This document shows, one piece after another, positions 46,562-54,418 of a DNA stretch of 64,000 nucleotides. Below the pieces are notes generated by a model, which worked only from the letters and a program-made list of their open reading frames with translations, had not been told where the DNA came from and did no database searches. The first letter of the stretch is position 1; every line of letters begins with the position of its first letter. The position numbers were made by a program, and so were the translations under genes. Origin of the DNA: JAPOUP01 sp965201085 (GTDB lineage: Bacteria > Pseudomonadota > Alphaproteobacteria > Rhodobacterales > Rhodobacteraceae); assembly GCA_965201085.1 (NCBI GenBank), contig CBDAVS010000015.1, positions 372,001 through 436,000 on the forward strand, given 5' to 3'.

Positions 46562-47427
46562 CATCGGCACGGATTTTTTTTAAACAAAGGCAGAACGAAC
46601 GTGTTCCGGTGATGGCTTGCGCGGACAACATGGACTTCATGCGAAGCTTGCCCGACGGACTATGCAAGTTGATCGTCACTTCACCACCCTACAATCTCGG
46701 CAAGGATTACGAGTCGAAAAGGACGCTTGACGAGTACCTGGCGCAACAGGGAGCCGTAATCGCGGAGTGTAAACGAATACTGCACCCACAGGGTTCCATA
46801 TGCTGGCAGGTCGGCAATTACGTTTCGAACGGCGAGATAATGCCGCTTGATACGTTGCTTTATCAGACTTTTCGCGATCTTGGAATGAAACTGCGCAACC
46901 GGATCATCTGGCATTTCGGGCATGGACTTCACTGCTCCCGCCGTCTGTCTGGCCGTTACGAAACGATCAATTGGTGGACGGCGTCGGAAGACTACACATG
47001 GCATCTTGATCCGATCCGTGTGCCAGCCAAGTATCCAGGTAAAAGGCATTTCAAGGGGCCGAACGCAGGCAAGCTATCAGGAAATCCCCTTGGAAAAAAC
47101 CCGTCCGATGTCTGGGAATTTCCTAACGTGAAAAGCAACCACCCCGAAAAGACCGACCATCCATGCCAGTTCCCGGTGGAACTGGTTGAACGCCTTGTGC
47201 TGTCAATGACTGATGAAGGGGATGCGGTTTTAGATCCCTATATGGGCGTAGGGTCGGCAGTCATCGCTGCGCTGATGCATCGCCGTGATGCATACGGATG
47301 CGATGTAAAGCCTGAATACGTGGCAATCGCCGAGGATCGGATCGATGCATTGCGCATGGGCAGGTTGAAGACGCGTCCTATGGGCAAGCCGATCTACAAT
47401 CCCGCTTTGCCTAATGGCGGTCATTGA
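46558..47427 (+). CDS. Type II DNA methyltransferase (beta-class, probably N4-cytosine)
   Basis: 289 residues. Catalytic motif IV TSPPYN at 41-46 precedes the S-adenosylmethionine motif I, DPYMGVGSAVIAAL, at 226-239, the motif order of beta-class enzymes. TSPPY rather than DPPY or NPPY favours N4-methylcytosine, as reported for M.BglII, but N6-adenine cannot be excluded. Other features: GKNPSDVWEFPNVKSNHPEK and HPCQFPVELVERLVL, typical of the family. Coupled to the transposase upstream (4-nt overlap) and the nuclease downstream (TGATG). Its role would be to protect host and element DNA from the nuclease. Confidence 0.92.
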   Translation: MTSARIFFKQRQNERVPVMACADNMDFMRSLPDGLCKLIVTSPPYNLGKDYESKRTLDEYLAQQGAVIAECKRILHPQGSICWQVGNYVSNGEIMPLDTLLYQTFRDLGMKLRNRIIWHFGHGLHCSRRLSGRYETINWWTASEDYTWHLDPIRVPAKYPGKRHFKGPNAGKLSGNPLGKNPSDVWEFPNVKSNHPEKTDHPCQFPVELVERLVLSMTDEGDAVLDPYMGVGSAVIAALMHRRDAYGCDVKPEYVAIAEDRIDALRMGRLKTRPMGKPIYNPALPNGGH

Positions 47428-48038
47428 TGAAAATCGCTGAAACCTATTCGCACCTCAACGGCGTTGAATGGCTTATCGTTCATGCGCCGAAACTGTGGAA
47501 TGAAGTGAGATACGCGATCTATTCCGTCAATGCTGCGGCTTGCATGTCAAAGGTATCGAAAGAGAAAACCATGCGCGGGAGGCTTCTTTATTCGCCTGAG
47601 GCCATGAACGAATCATTCAAACATGAGTTAGGCAGGATGGGATGGGAGCAACGTCGGGTCAGTTTCTGGGTGACTGCGGATGAAATCCTGTTACGTGGCA
47701 TTCACGGATTGAGCGCCGACAGGCAGAAGGCAGCTATCGTAGAGGCTGGATACACACCAATACGTTCATACAACCAAACGGATTTTGTGAAAGATCGCGT
47801 TGCTATCGAAATACAGTTTGGCAAGTACGCATTTGTCGCTCATGACCTGTTCGTTAAGCATTTGAGCTTTTACGTCTCTGACGTAATAGACGTTGGTATA
47901 GAGATTCTTCCGATGAAATCCTTGGAATCTCAAATGTCGAGCGGTGTTCCATACTATGAACGCGATTTGCTTAACATAATTAGGCAGGGGCGAGGCGTTC
48001 CGGCTGTACCGCTCGTGATTCTTGGAATTGAACCGTAA
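47427..48038 (+). CDS. BglII-like type II restriction endonuclease
   Basis: 203 residues from ATG 47427 overlapping the methyltransferase stop by one base. Conserved regions of the BglII-type family (PF09195 type) are seen: MKIAETYSHLNGVEWLIVH, KVSKEKTMRGRLLYSPEAM, SYNQTDFVKDRVAIEIQFGK, YAFVAHDLFVKHLSFYVS and RQGRGVPAVPLVILGIEP. The metal-site residues D119, E128 and Q130 have the same spacing (9 and 11) as D84, E93 and Q95 of BglII, an unusual D/E/Q variant of the PD-(D/E)xK site. The recognition site may be related to AGATCT but may differ. The gene is intact; activity depends on the cognate methylase being expressed first. Confidence 0.85.
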   Translation: MKIAETYSHLNGVEWLIVHAPKLWNEVRYAIYSVNAAACMSKVSKEKTMRGRLLYSPEAMNESFKHELGRMGWEQRRVSFWVTADEILLRGIHGLSADRQKAAIVEAGYTPIRSYNQTDFVKDRVAIEIQFGKYAFVAHDLFVKHLSFYVSDVIDVGIEILPMKSLESQMSSGVPYYERDLLNIIRQGRGVPAVPLVILGIEP

Positions 48039-48068
48039 CGGGCACAAACCCAACGAGGAAGGGAAAAC

Positions 48069-48248
48069 ATGACCGAGAAACGACAGGCTCCCAAAGCCAC
48101 ACCGATCAACCTTGTCAGATCGGCGTACCAGCCAAGCAGGGCGGAACTGGAAGCGCCGATTGAGTTTCCCTCTGGAACGACGCCAGATGATCTAGCGAAA
48201 GCCATCATGCGTCCGGTGAAAATCGACTGGAAGAGCCGCACCGAATAA
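48069..48248 (+). CDS. Small 59-residue ORF at the end of the IS1595 cargo
   Basis: Starts ATG 48069 after GAGGAAGGG, the best ribosome site in the element, and ends TAA 48248. Sequence features: MTEKRQAPKATPINLVRSA, YQPSRAELEAPIEFP, DDLAKAIMRPVKIDW. The middle resembles a Y-x-P-S-x-A-E-L-E motif I recall from small alphaproteobacterial proteins linked to transposases, without known function. It is basic at the N-terminus with no membrane segment. Could be a regulator (a C protein would be helix-turn-helix, not seen), or a structural accessory of the element. Confidence 0.55.
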   Translation: MTEKRQAPKATPINLVRSAYQPSRAELEAPIEFPSGTTPDDLAKAIMRPVKIDWKSRTE

Positions 48249-48291
48249 GCGCGGCTTCAACAGATAAGGGGCCGGATTGTATATAATCCCC

Positions 48292-48299
48292 TAATTTTG
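48292..48299. repeat. 8-bp target-site duplication, right (TAATTTTG)
   Basis: Identical to 45488-45495. Confidence 0.95.
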
Positions 48300-48762
48300 C
48301 CATAATACATGTAAACATGAATCCAGGCCGGAGTCCATGTTTCACGGCTTTTCATCCGTGATCCCAGCAGGTTGCGTTGCCGGAAGACCAAAAGCGGTCG
48401 TGAAGTTCAGGTTAGGTCATGGTGGGTCTGCTTCTGATTCAATTCGGAGCGGGTGCCCTTGCTTGGACGCTGACCGTTTCACTGGGTTTTCCGCTCGTTG
48501 CGTCCTTCGCCGCCGTCGGTCTTTACGAAACTTCACTGCGGATGGAAAAAGGGGAGAATTTGAACTGGGCCGCAATTCTATGGGTGCGCGTGCGGCAGAA
48601 AGACCGTCGGCTCCCGTGGGCGGGTGCGGTCATCGTCATCCATTTCCTGTTCCGGAGCATTCCGGCACACATGATTTTCGCGCTCTTCATGGGTCCGAGC
48701 GCGTTGATCGACGCGACCACCTCAATCGAAATCTATCTGACACCGACCGGATGATCGCCGGA

Positions 48763-49329
48763 CTATTGACCCGCAGCGGGCTTCACCACATGAGGTCTCG
48801 CGACCGGCGCGGCGGCCAGCTTCTGAGCGGGCGGAACGCTGGGGGCGTTCGCCTTCTTGCCGCCCGCGCCACTCAGCGGGTCGTCCTGCCGGATGACCGA
48901 GCCTTCGAAATAAGCGCCGGACTCGATCGCAAGGCTCTTGTGAACGATGTCGCCTTCAACCCGTGCCGTCGAAGTCAATCGTACCTTCAGTCCTCTCACG
49001 CGGCCTTGGATTCTTCCGGTTACCACCACATCATCGCCAACGATCTCCCCTGAGACGGTGGCTTTCTCTCCGACGGTCAGCAGATGTGCGTGTATGTCGC
49101 CTTTCACGGTGCCTTCGATCTGAATGTCGCCCGACGTCTTGAGGTTACCCGTCACAACCAGATCGGCGGACAGTACGGAAGCCGCGGGTTTCGGTTTGTT
49201 GGCCGAACCGGCGGTGGTCGGTGCCGCAGGGGCGGCGGACCCCGGTGTTGCTCCAGCCATTGGCGATCTTTTTTCGGGAGTGTTGCCGGTCGGGTTATTC
49301 AGTTCGTTGATCCTGCTCTTAGAAAACAT
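48763..49329 (-). CDS. Bactofilin
   Basis: Polymer-forming cytoskeletal protein of the bactofilin (DUF583) family. 188 residues with a disordered Pro/Ala-rich N-terminal tail (about 1-50), a right-handed beta-helix core with repeats VVTGNLKTSGDIQIEGTVK, DIHAHLLTVGEKATVSGEI and RIQGRVRGLKVRLTSTARV, and a Pro/Ala/Lys C-terminal tail. Bactofilins scaffold peptidoglycan enzymes and are often encoded next to an M23 peptidase, exactly as here (11-bp overlap with the M23 gene). Intact. Confidence 0.95.
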   Translation of the reverse strand: MFSKSRINELNNPTGNTPEKRSPMAGATPGSAAPAAPTTAGSANKPKPAASVLSADLVVTGNLKTSGDIQIEGTVKGDIHAHLLTVGEKATVSGEIVGDDVVVTGRIQGRVRGLKVRLTSTARVEGDIVHKSLAIESGAYFEGSVIRQDDPLSGAGGKKANAPSVPPAQKLAAAPVARPHVVKPAAGQ

Positions 49330-50607
49330 TTTTTGATGCCCTGATGTAGATCATTGGGTTGATGGCCTTGCCGTCCACGCGGATCTCGTAGTGGAGGTGA
49401 GTGCCGGTTGAACGGCCTGAACTTCCCATATCACCGATCCTGTCGCCGCGCGAGACCCTTTGGCCGGATTTTACCCGAATTTTTGCCAGATGGGCGTAGC
49501 GCGTTTCGATGCCGAAATCGTGTCGGATCTTGACCAGCCGACCATAATTGCCCAACCAGCCGGCGAAGGAAACCACACCGTCGGCTGTCGCGTTGATGGG
49601 TTTGCCGTATTCAGCCGCGAGATCCAGCCCATAATGCATACGACCCCGTCGCGGGCCAAAACCGCTTGTATAGCGGTAGTTACCTTTCACCGGCATGGCG
49701 AACGGAATTTTGGGCATCGCGAGATTGTAAAGGTTAAGGCGATCCAGTCTTTTGAACATGCCCTCCACGCGAAGCGCTTCGGCGGATGAATTCGGATCGT
49801 CGCTGACGTATCCAAAGGGCGTCAATGGGCCACCTCGACCGGAATAGCCACGACGCACCATGTCGAGAATCGATTCGGAAGAAAGACCAACGGAATTGAT
49901 GGCGCCGTCGAGGGGTTCAATCGAGAGAGCTATGGCCTCTTCAAGCTGGCTGAATATCCGGTCGGTTCTCTGTTGAAGAACGAGCAGGTCATGTCTGGCG
50001 GTGTCGGCGGTACGCCGCGCCTCGACGGCCTCCTCGCGGAGAGCGTCTAGATCATCCGCCGTGCGATGAAGGGCTGAGGTTAGGTAGCGCAGCGTATCCG
50101 CTGTCACCGCGGGAGCACCATTCGAGCTGCCGAATCCACCGGTTTCGGGCGGAGAGGCCTCCGCTTCTCCCCGCAGGTCGCTCCGGTCACCGATCGCGCG
50201 CTGTAAGGTGGTCTTCAACGCCTTGATGCCTGCCTCCAGTTCAAGGCGGTGGTTTTCGGCGTTCAGGAGCGCGGAGTGAATCGTCGAAATCCGTTCCTGC
50301 GCGGTGCTGAAGCGCTCCTTTGCCCGAAGTAATTCGACCGAAGGTGAGGTCGCTTCCGCGAATGGTGGCGATACCCCATCGGGTTGACCGCTTGAGCTAC
50401 CTGAGGCCGATCAGGTCCGTTAGCAGGGACCGCGGTGGCAATAACCGTCCAGCCGACCAGCAGCGCACAGCCCGTCAGTCCAAAAACCTGTGTCAACGGT
50501 GAGAGGTGGACGAATCGCGTATCCGAATCCGAACGAAGGAATATCCTGAGTTCGGGGAAGGCCCTTCTCAAACTGGAGTTCGCCCAATGTAACGGCCGCA
50601 TTAACAC
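49319..50607 (-). CDS. M23-family peptidoglycan peptidase with one frameshift
   Basis: Two frames make one protein. N-terminal part from 50607 (MLMRPLHWANSSLRRAFPE, LRIFLRSDSDTRFVHLSPL, membrane segment CALLVGWTVIATAV) to about 50385; the rest, in a different frame, reads SVELLRAKERFSTAQERIS, a coiled coil to about residue 230, and the C-terminal M23 domain: GNYRYTSGFGPRRGRMHYG, HYGLDLAAEYGKPINATAD and TGTHLHYEIRVDG (HxH zinc ligands). Overlap with the bactofilin gene supports the pairing. The break is a one-base change at ACCCGATGGGG, near a short G-run, so an assembly error is possible; otherwise it is a pseudogene. Confidence 0.85.
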
Positions 50608-50845
50608 GTAGCGCGTCTCCTGTGCCGGATGCTGGCTGCGACTACCGCTTTGACAACGCCATCCAACGCAGAAAACCGGTTAATCCGGATGGCCCCCGCT
50701 TGCAATGGAATTCACGCATTGACGAAGGTCAGCGTGAATATCTCGGTGCACGCCCGGAATATTTGCATAGTGTTAGCGAATTAGGGCCCTGGGGAACATG
50801 CCGATTCGTTCAGTAATCCTCCGCTCAGCGGGCTGATATATAGTT
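50608..50845. other. Upstream region of the M23 gene
   Basis: 238 bp; no gene seen. It should contain the promoter of the M23-bactofilin pair. Junction with the IS graveyard at about 50846. Confidence 0.4.
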
Positions 50846-51026
50846 TCTGCCAGAAAACCCCGTGTTTTTCCGGGGATCGGGCCGAATCCGGCGGATTCCG
50901 GCTTCACGGGACCCTGGCCGGGCCCGTCGGAGCGCCGCCCGGGGCTTCGACGGGACGGTTGATGGCGGGAACATATGGTGAACATCTGGGCCTCCGCCGG
51001 CCCGCGGGCACGCCGGTCCGGGCCTC
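50846..51026 (-). mobile_element. ISNCY-type 3' remnant
   Basis: The sequence from TTTCTGCCAGAAAACCCCGT to about 51026 is nearly the same as the transposase-3' end of ISNCY copy 1 (7756-7940). It is cut off by the IS4-type end at 51027. Confidence 0.75.
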
Positions 51027-51995
51027 ACAAAGTCCCACACCTGTACATCATCCCATTCCCGTCTCCGCTTTCCGGGGGCGTCGCGGACCTGGATGGCCCG
51101 GTTCAGCCTCCCGGGGCCCCGCCGGACCTTTTTCGTCCCCGGCGGCGGCCGCCGCGGGTTCGGATGCGGGCCGACGGGGCGCCCCGGTGGGAAAGATCAC
51201 CGGCGGACCCTCCCCCATGCCCGTCCATCCACGCCCGTCCCATGCCAGCGATGCGGCGGCGGACCCGCCCGTCGGTGTGGCCGGAGCGTCCGTATTCCCT
51301 CCCGGTCCGGCCCATGTCCCCGGCGCCGTGGTGGAGTCCGGCGGGCGTTCCCGCCGGACGGCGGTCCATGTGGTGGAGCGCCTCCCTCCAGCCGTCCCCG
51401 GCGCCGGGACCGTCACCGTGCCGGCCTCGCCGCGCCTCCCGGAGGTGGATCCCGCCGGGGCCCGGTCCGCGCCGCGCTGGCCGTTGCCGCCGTCTCCCTT
51501 TCCGACGTGGGTGCGGACCGCGACCGGCCGCACGGAGTATCGGGCCCGCCGGTCGTTCGCCACCCTGTCCGCCGCCATAGGCGGGACATGCGGGGCCGGC
51601 CCGTGGACCGCGGACGCCAGGAAGGATCGGGAAGCGGTGGTCGCGCACCACCCGCCCGATGTTCGCCGCCCGTCCCGGGCGGATGGTGCCGCGCCACCGT
51701 CGCCTCCCACAGCCCGCCGTCACCGTCATCCCCCACGGGGCCGGGCGTGACCGGGCCGGGTTCACCGGGGCGGCGGGCCACCCTGGGTCCGGAACCGGAC
51801 GGGCGGCGGCCGGACCCGGCCCGCCGCGCGCGTCGCGCCGGTTCCCGCGCCCGCACAGGCCGCGGGCCAGCGGGTGGCGGCCTGCCTCACCCGACCGCAG
51901 GGCGGCGGCGAGCCACCCGGGCGTCCGCGAATCGAAATGTTCGGGTCCATACCGCATGTCCGTCCGATACACCGACGGAATATTTTATACAGGTG
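51027..51995 (-). mobile_element. Shortened IS4/Tn5-like element with both ends
   Basis: Two inverted ends: CTCACAAAGTCCCACACCTG at 51026-51045 and, inverted, CTTACAAATTCCTGCACCTG at about 51995-51976. The 0.97 kb between holds disjoint pieces of a Tn5-like transposase on the minus strand: the C-terminal end (51030-51170) and an N-terminal-side piece (51210-51960). Internal deletion makes it MITE-like. No intact frame. Confidence 0.55.
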
Positions 51996-52622
51996 CAGGA
52001 ATTTGTAAGCCGGGCGGCGCGCGCGGCGTCCGGGGAGCCGGAGATGTGGGCCGTGCACCTGCGGGAGGAGACGCCGCCGGATGGTGGCGGAAAGCCCCTG
52101 GAGTGGATGCCGCTGACGACGCTTCCGGTGGATCCGGAGGCGAAGGCGCCGGAGACCGTCCGCATGTACCGCCTTCGCCGGCGCATCGGGGACTGGTACG
52201 GGATCCTGAGATCCGGCTGCCGGGTGGAGGGGCGGCAGGGCCGAATGGCCGGCCGTCTGGAGCGGGCCGTCACCGTCAGCGCCGTGACCGTCTGGCGGGT
52301 GGCGGCGATGGCGCCGCTGGGCCGGGAGACGCCGGAGATGCCCGCCGGAACGCCGTTCCCGCCCTGCGGGGTCATGGCGCTGAAGGACTTCGCCGCCGGA
52401 CGGGGACCGCCGCCGCCGGAGACCTGTGGCGACGCCATCACCACCATGGCCGTCCTCGGCGGCTACCTGAACCGCAGGGGAGACGGCCCGCCGGGCCATG
52501 AGGTGACCTGGCGGGGCTACGCCCGGCCCGCGACGATGGCGGACACCTACGAACGGCTGCTCCGGCTCGACCGGTCCAGCCAGCTCTACCGGACCCTGCG
52601 TCCAGACGGAAGTTGTGTGTAA
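51996..52622 (+). pseudogene. IS4-family (Tn5-like) transposase, C-terminal fragment
   Basis: An open plus-strand frame reads MWAVHLREETPPDGGGKPL, EWMPLTTLPVDPEAKAPET, MYRLRRRIGDWYGILRSGC, RVEGRQGRM, CGDAITTMAVLGGYLNRRGD and GHEVTWRGYARPATMAD. This is the third catalytic region and C-terminal domain of Tn5-like IS4 transposases. The catalytic Glu in the usual R-I-E-[DE]-W/F motif is Gly here (RRIGDWYGILRSG). The 5' part is lacking; it joins the short element at 51995. Confidence 0.65.
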
Positions 52623-53259
52623 TGGGCAGGCCGCGGGCGGCCCGCATGACGGGCATCACCGTCCCGCCGGCCGGCGGGAGGTCGGTGACCCACGGGAACC
52701 TTTCCGTCTGTCCTTTCCCGTCCGTCTCCCCGTATCCGGCATGCTGGCCCTGATGCCGCGGTTCGCGTCGGTGGGCGGCGGCCCTTCGCCCCTTTCGAGG
52801 TGGTGGACGGTGCCGGTTCCGTTGTCACGCCTTACCGGCGTCCGTCCCGTTTCGCGGGCCCCGGACGGACGGCGGTTTGTGGCCACCGGGCCTGTGGCCC
52901 GGGATGTAGCGGAATCCCTTTTCCCCGGATGCCTGACGTGGGGTCCACTGGACGCGGGGCCGTCCCCGGCGATGATCGCCTTGGGGTGGGGATGCTCCCG
53001 GCGGAGGCCGGCTGGGAGCCGCCTCCCCGCGTTCCGCCCGCGGTCATTCCTCCTTGGCCCGTCCCCTTTCCGGATCGGTTCCGGCACTGCCCCCCCCCGC
53101 CGATGTCGGGATGGACCATCGCCGCGCCGGACCCGCCTGTCGAACCGGGGAGCGACGGCATCCTCATACGGAACACCGCGGGGCCCGGCATCAGGCGGTC
53201 GGCCCCACGGGTGCAGACCGGATCGGGAATGGCGGCGGGGCATCCGCGTACGATTCAGC
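52623..53259. other. 637 bp of GC-rich DNA without recognised gene
   Basis: Long overlapping open frames on both strands (minus 52656-53243, plus 52800-53318) reflect the very high GC and few stops; none resembles a known protein. Probably unrecognised IS debris. Confidence 0.4.
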
Positions 53260-53547
53260 CTATTCGATGGGAGGTTGCGATGACACCAGCGCTTTCAGCT
53301 CCGCAATGTCCTGCCTGATGCCGTCGATCTCGGCAGAAAGCCTTTGCTCCACCCCCGAAATCCGTTGCTCCACCCCCGAAAGCCGTTCCTGAAGCCGTTC
53401 CTGTCCCGCCTTTCAGATCCGAAACGCCAAGCGCCAACCAGCCCAAGAAGTAGTCAGAAACCCCGCCAGAAGAACGCCCGCAAGTGTCACCGCCATCGGA
53501 TGACGCGTCAGATCATTCCGCTTATAGCCGTTGTTCGTAACCGCCAT
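53260..53547 (-). pseudogene. Small membrane/coiled-coil protein with an internal TGA
   Basis: From ATG 53547 the frame reads MAVTNNGYKRNDLTRHPMA, a membrane segment (VTLAGVLLAGFLTTSWAGW), RLAFRI, TGA, then KAGQERLQERLSGVEQRIS, GVEQRLSAEIDGIRQDIAEL to the end PPIE. A membrane anchor followed by a heptad-like coiled coil looks like one gene of 96 codons with a nonsense mutation (CGA to TGA). The two SGVEQR units are a 7-residue repeat. Not a known family; similar small proteins occur near prophage or plasmid genes. Confidence 0.5.
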
Positions 53548-53886
53548 GTCCATGATCCCCGGCTAGCTCGTATTGTCCGGCTCTTCGCTCATGCTACTTT
53601 TATATATGAAGAGGGCTACCCGTCAAGATGCGGCAGGAAATGCGGTTGGAGATTTTTTCAACGTCTGAAAAAATCAGCCGTACAGGTCGATGCCAGTGAA
53701 CGGCCATTCGTTCAGATCGGCCATGACCCATGCCAAGGCCGACCATGGAAAATCTGTAGCCCCGCCACCGGGGTCGAATACTCCGGGCAGCGCTCGCTTT
53801 GCCCGATTGGCGTAATCGTGGGGCCGATTATGGCCGATTATTGCAAATCCGCCAGACATCGGCCGGGACGCGCGCGCTTACCGGTT
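53548..53886. other. 339 bp without recognised gene
   Basis: Lower GC than the flanks. Short frames only. Contains the upstream region of the minus-strand small ORF. Confidence 0.35.
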
Positions 53887-54159
53887 TCACGGCTTCCTTC
53901 GCTGTCGACCCACCGACGGTTGACCCTGGACCTGCCCGATTCCGCCAGCGTTGATCTCCTGATTTCCTTCCGCCAGTCCAGGGTGCCGTTCGACGCAGTC
54001 CAGACGATCCACCAAGCGGTCAACGCGCACCGCGAGGACGGCGCTGTGCGCTTCAGCCTGCCGGGTCCGCACTTCCCGGATTTCGTCGCGCATGGCTGCC
54101 CGTTCGACCTGAATTTTCTTCAGGTGCTCCAGGAAAGGGTTATCCGGAGTCTGGCTCAT
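53887..54159 (-). CDS. Hypothetical 90-residue coiled-coil protein
   Basis: Starts MSQTPDNPFLEHLKKIQVE at 54159 and continues RAAMRDEIREVRTRQAEAHS, VRVDRLVDRLDCVERH, a run of charged helical residues suited to a coiled coil. Proteins of this look (LEHLKxIxxxxxxMRDEI, DRLDxVERRL) are common in alphaproteobacteria and of unknown function. The normal family C-terminus is altered after LAEGNQE. It lies 340 bp upstream of the membrane/coiled-coil gene on the same strand; both may be one module. Confidence 0.5.
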   Translation of the reverse strand: MSQTPDNPFLEHLKKIQVERAAMRDEIREVRTRQAEAHSAVLAVRVDRLVDRLDCVERHPGLAEGNQEINAGGIGQVQGQPSVGRQRRKP

Positions 54160-54418
54160 GGTGGGAAGCTAAACGCAGGACAGGTGCGGATCAACCGGAA
54201 GCATCGGGCCCTCCGTGGTCAGGAAACCGGCATTTCCTGACCGGCTCCTGCGACGCCTGAGCGGAATCCGGCGGATCGGTGTCCGTCCGTCCATCCGTCT
54301 CATTAGGGTATAGCCTTACTGGACACGGGGATGTGACGCGCCGAAACGTCACAATCGGGTTGCGGCGGGCATAATGTTACGGCATCGGTGAGACACCACC
54401 CCAATGTGAGGGATCGCA

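Larger units (their letters stand above)
45496..48291 (+). mobile_element. IS1595-family element carrying a restriction-modification system
   Basis: 2,796 bp. Both ends start GGGGATTATATACAATCCGG as inverted repeats, continuing CCC; flanked by the perfect 8-bp repeat TAATTTTG. It encodes, all on the plus strand and with overlaps or short gaps, a transposase, a DNA methyltransferase, a BglII-like nuclease and a 59-residue protein, ending about 40 bp from the right end. All four frames are intact. It is inserted in the right arm of the IS1634-like element. A few IS1595 members are known to carry passenger genes; a full type II R-M pair as cargo is unusual. Confidence 0.93.
43722..48410 (-). mobile_element. 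IS1634-like element interrupted by an IS1595 element
   Basis: Ends CTGAACCTCAC (43722-43732) and GTGAAGTTCAG (48400-48410) form an inverted repeat; flanks GTTTAGG (43715-43721) and GTTAGG (48411-48416) look like a target duplication differing by one T. Without the IS1595 element and one 8-bp repeat the length is about 1.88 kb, right for IS1634 family. It lies 24 bp beyond IS30 copy C in the same host gene. Confidence 0.72.
42268..48754 (+). pseudogene. DUF2189 membrane protein gene split by nested insertions
   Basis: The 5' part (42268-42391) encodes MELDGQPGPSRLPRIEAVS, LRALTASLRAGWRDFRSAPA, FG; the 3' part (48417-48754) encodes MVGLLLIQFGAGALAWTLT, LGFPLVASFAAVGLYETSL and so on to YLTPTG. 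Between them lie IS30 copy C (TSD GAT), 21 bp of gene (FFSSV) and the IS1634-like element with its IS1595 cargo. Joining 42268-42391, 43701-43721 and 48417-48754 gives 483 nt = 161 codons in one frame, with one internal TAG after FFSSV (probably a former Tyr codon). DUF2189 proteins are integral membrane proteins of unknown role; GWRDFR near the start and the GLYE motif are typical. Confidence 0.8.

Noticed and set aside
45436..48300. Integrative prophage or genomic island around the R-M genes
   Set aside because: No integrase or att site; ends and 8-bp duplications fully explain it as an IS1595 transposition.
53344..54240. A 298-codon plus-strand ORF
   Set aside because: Composition is random, and two better supported small minus-strand ORFs lie on it.
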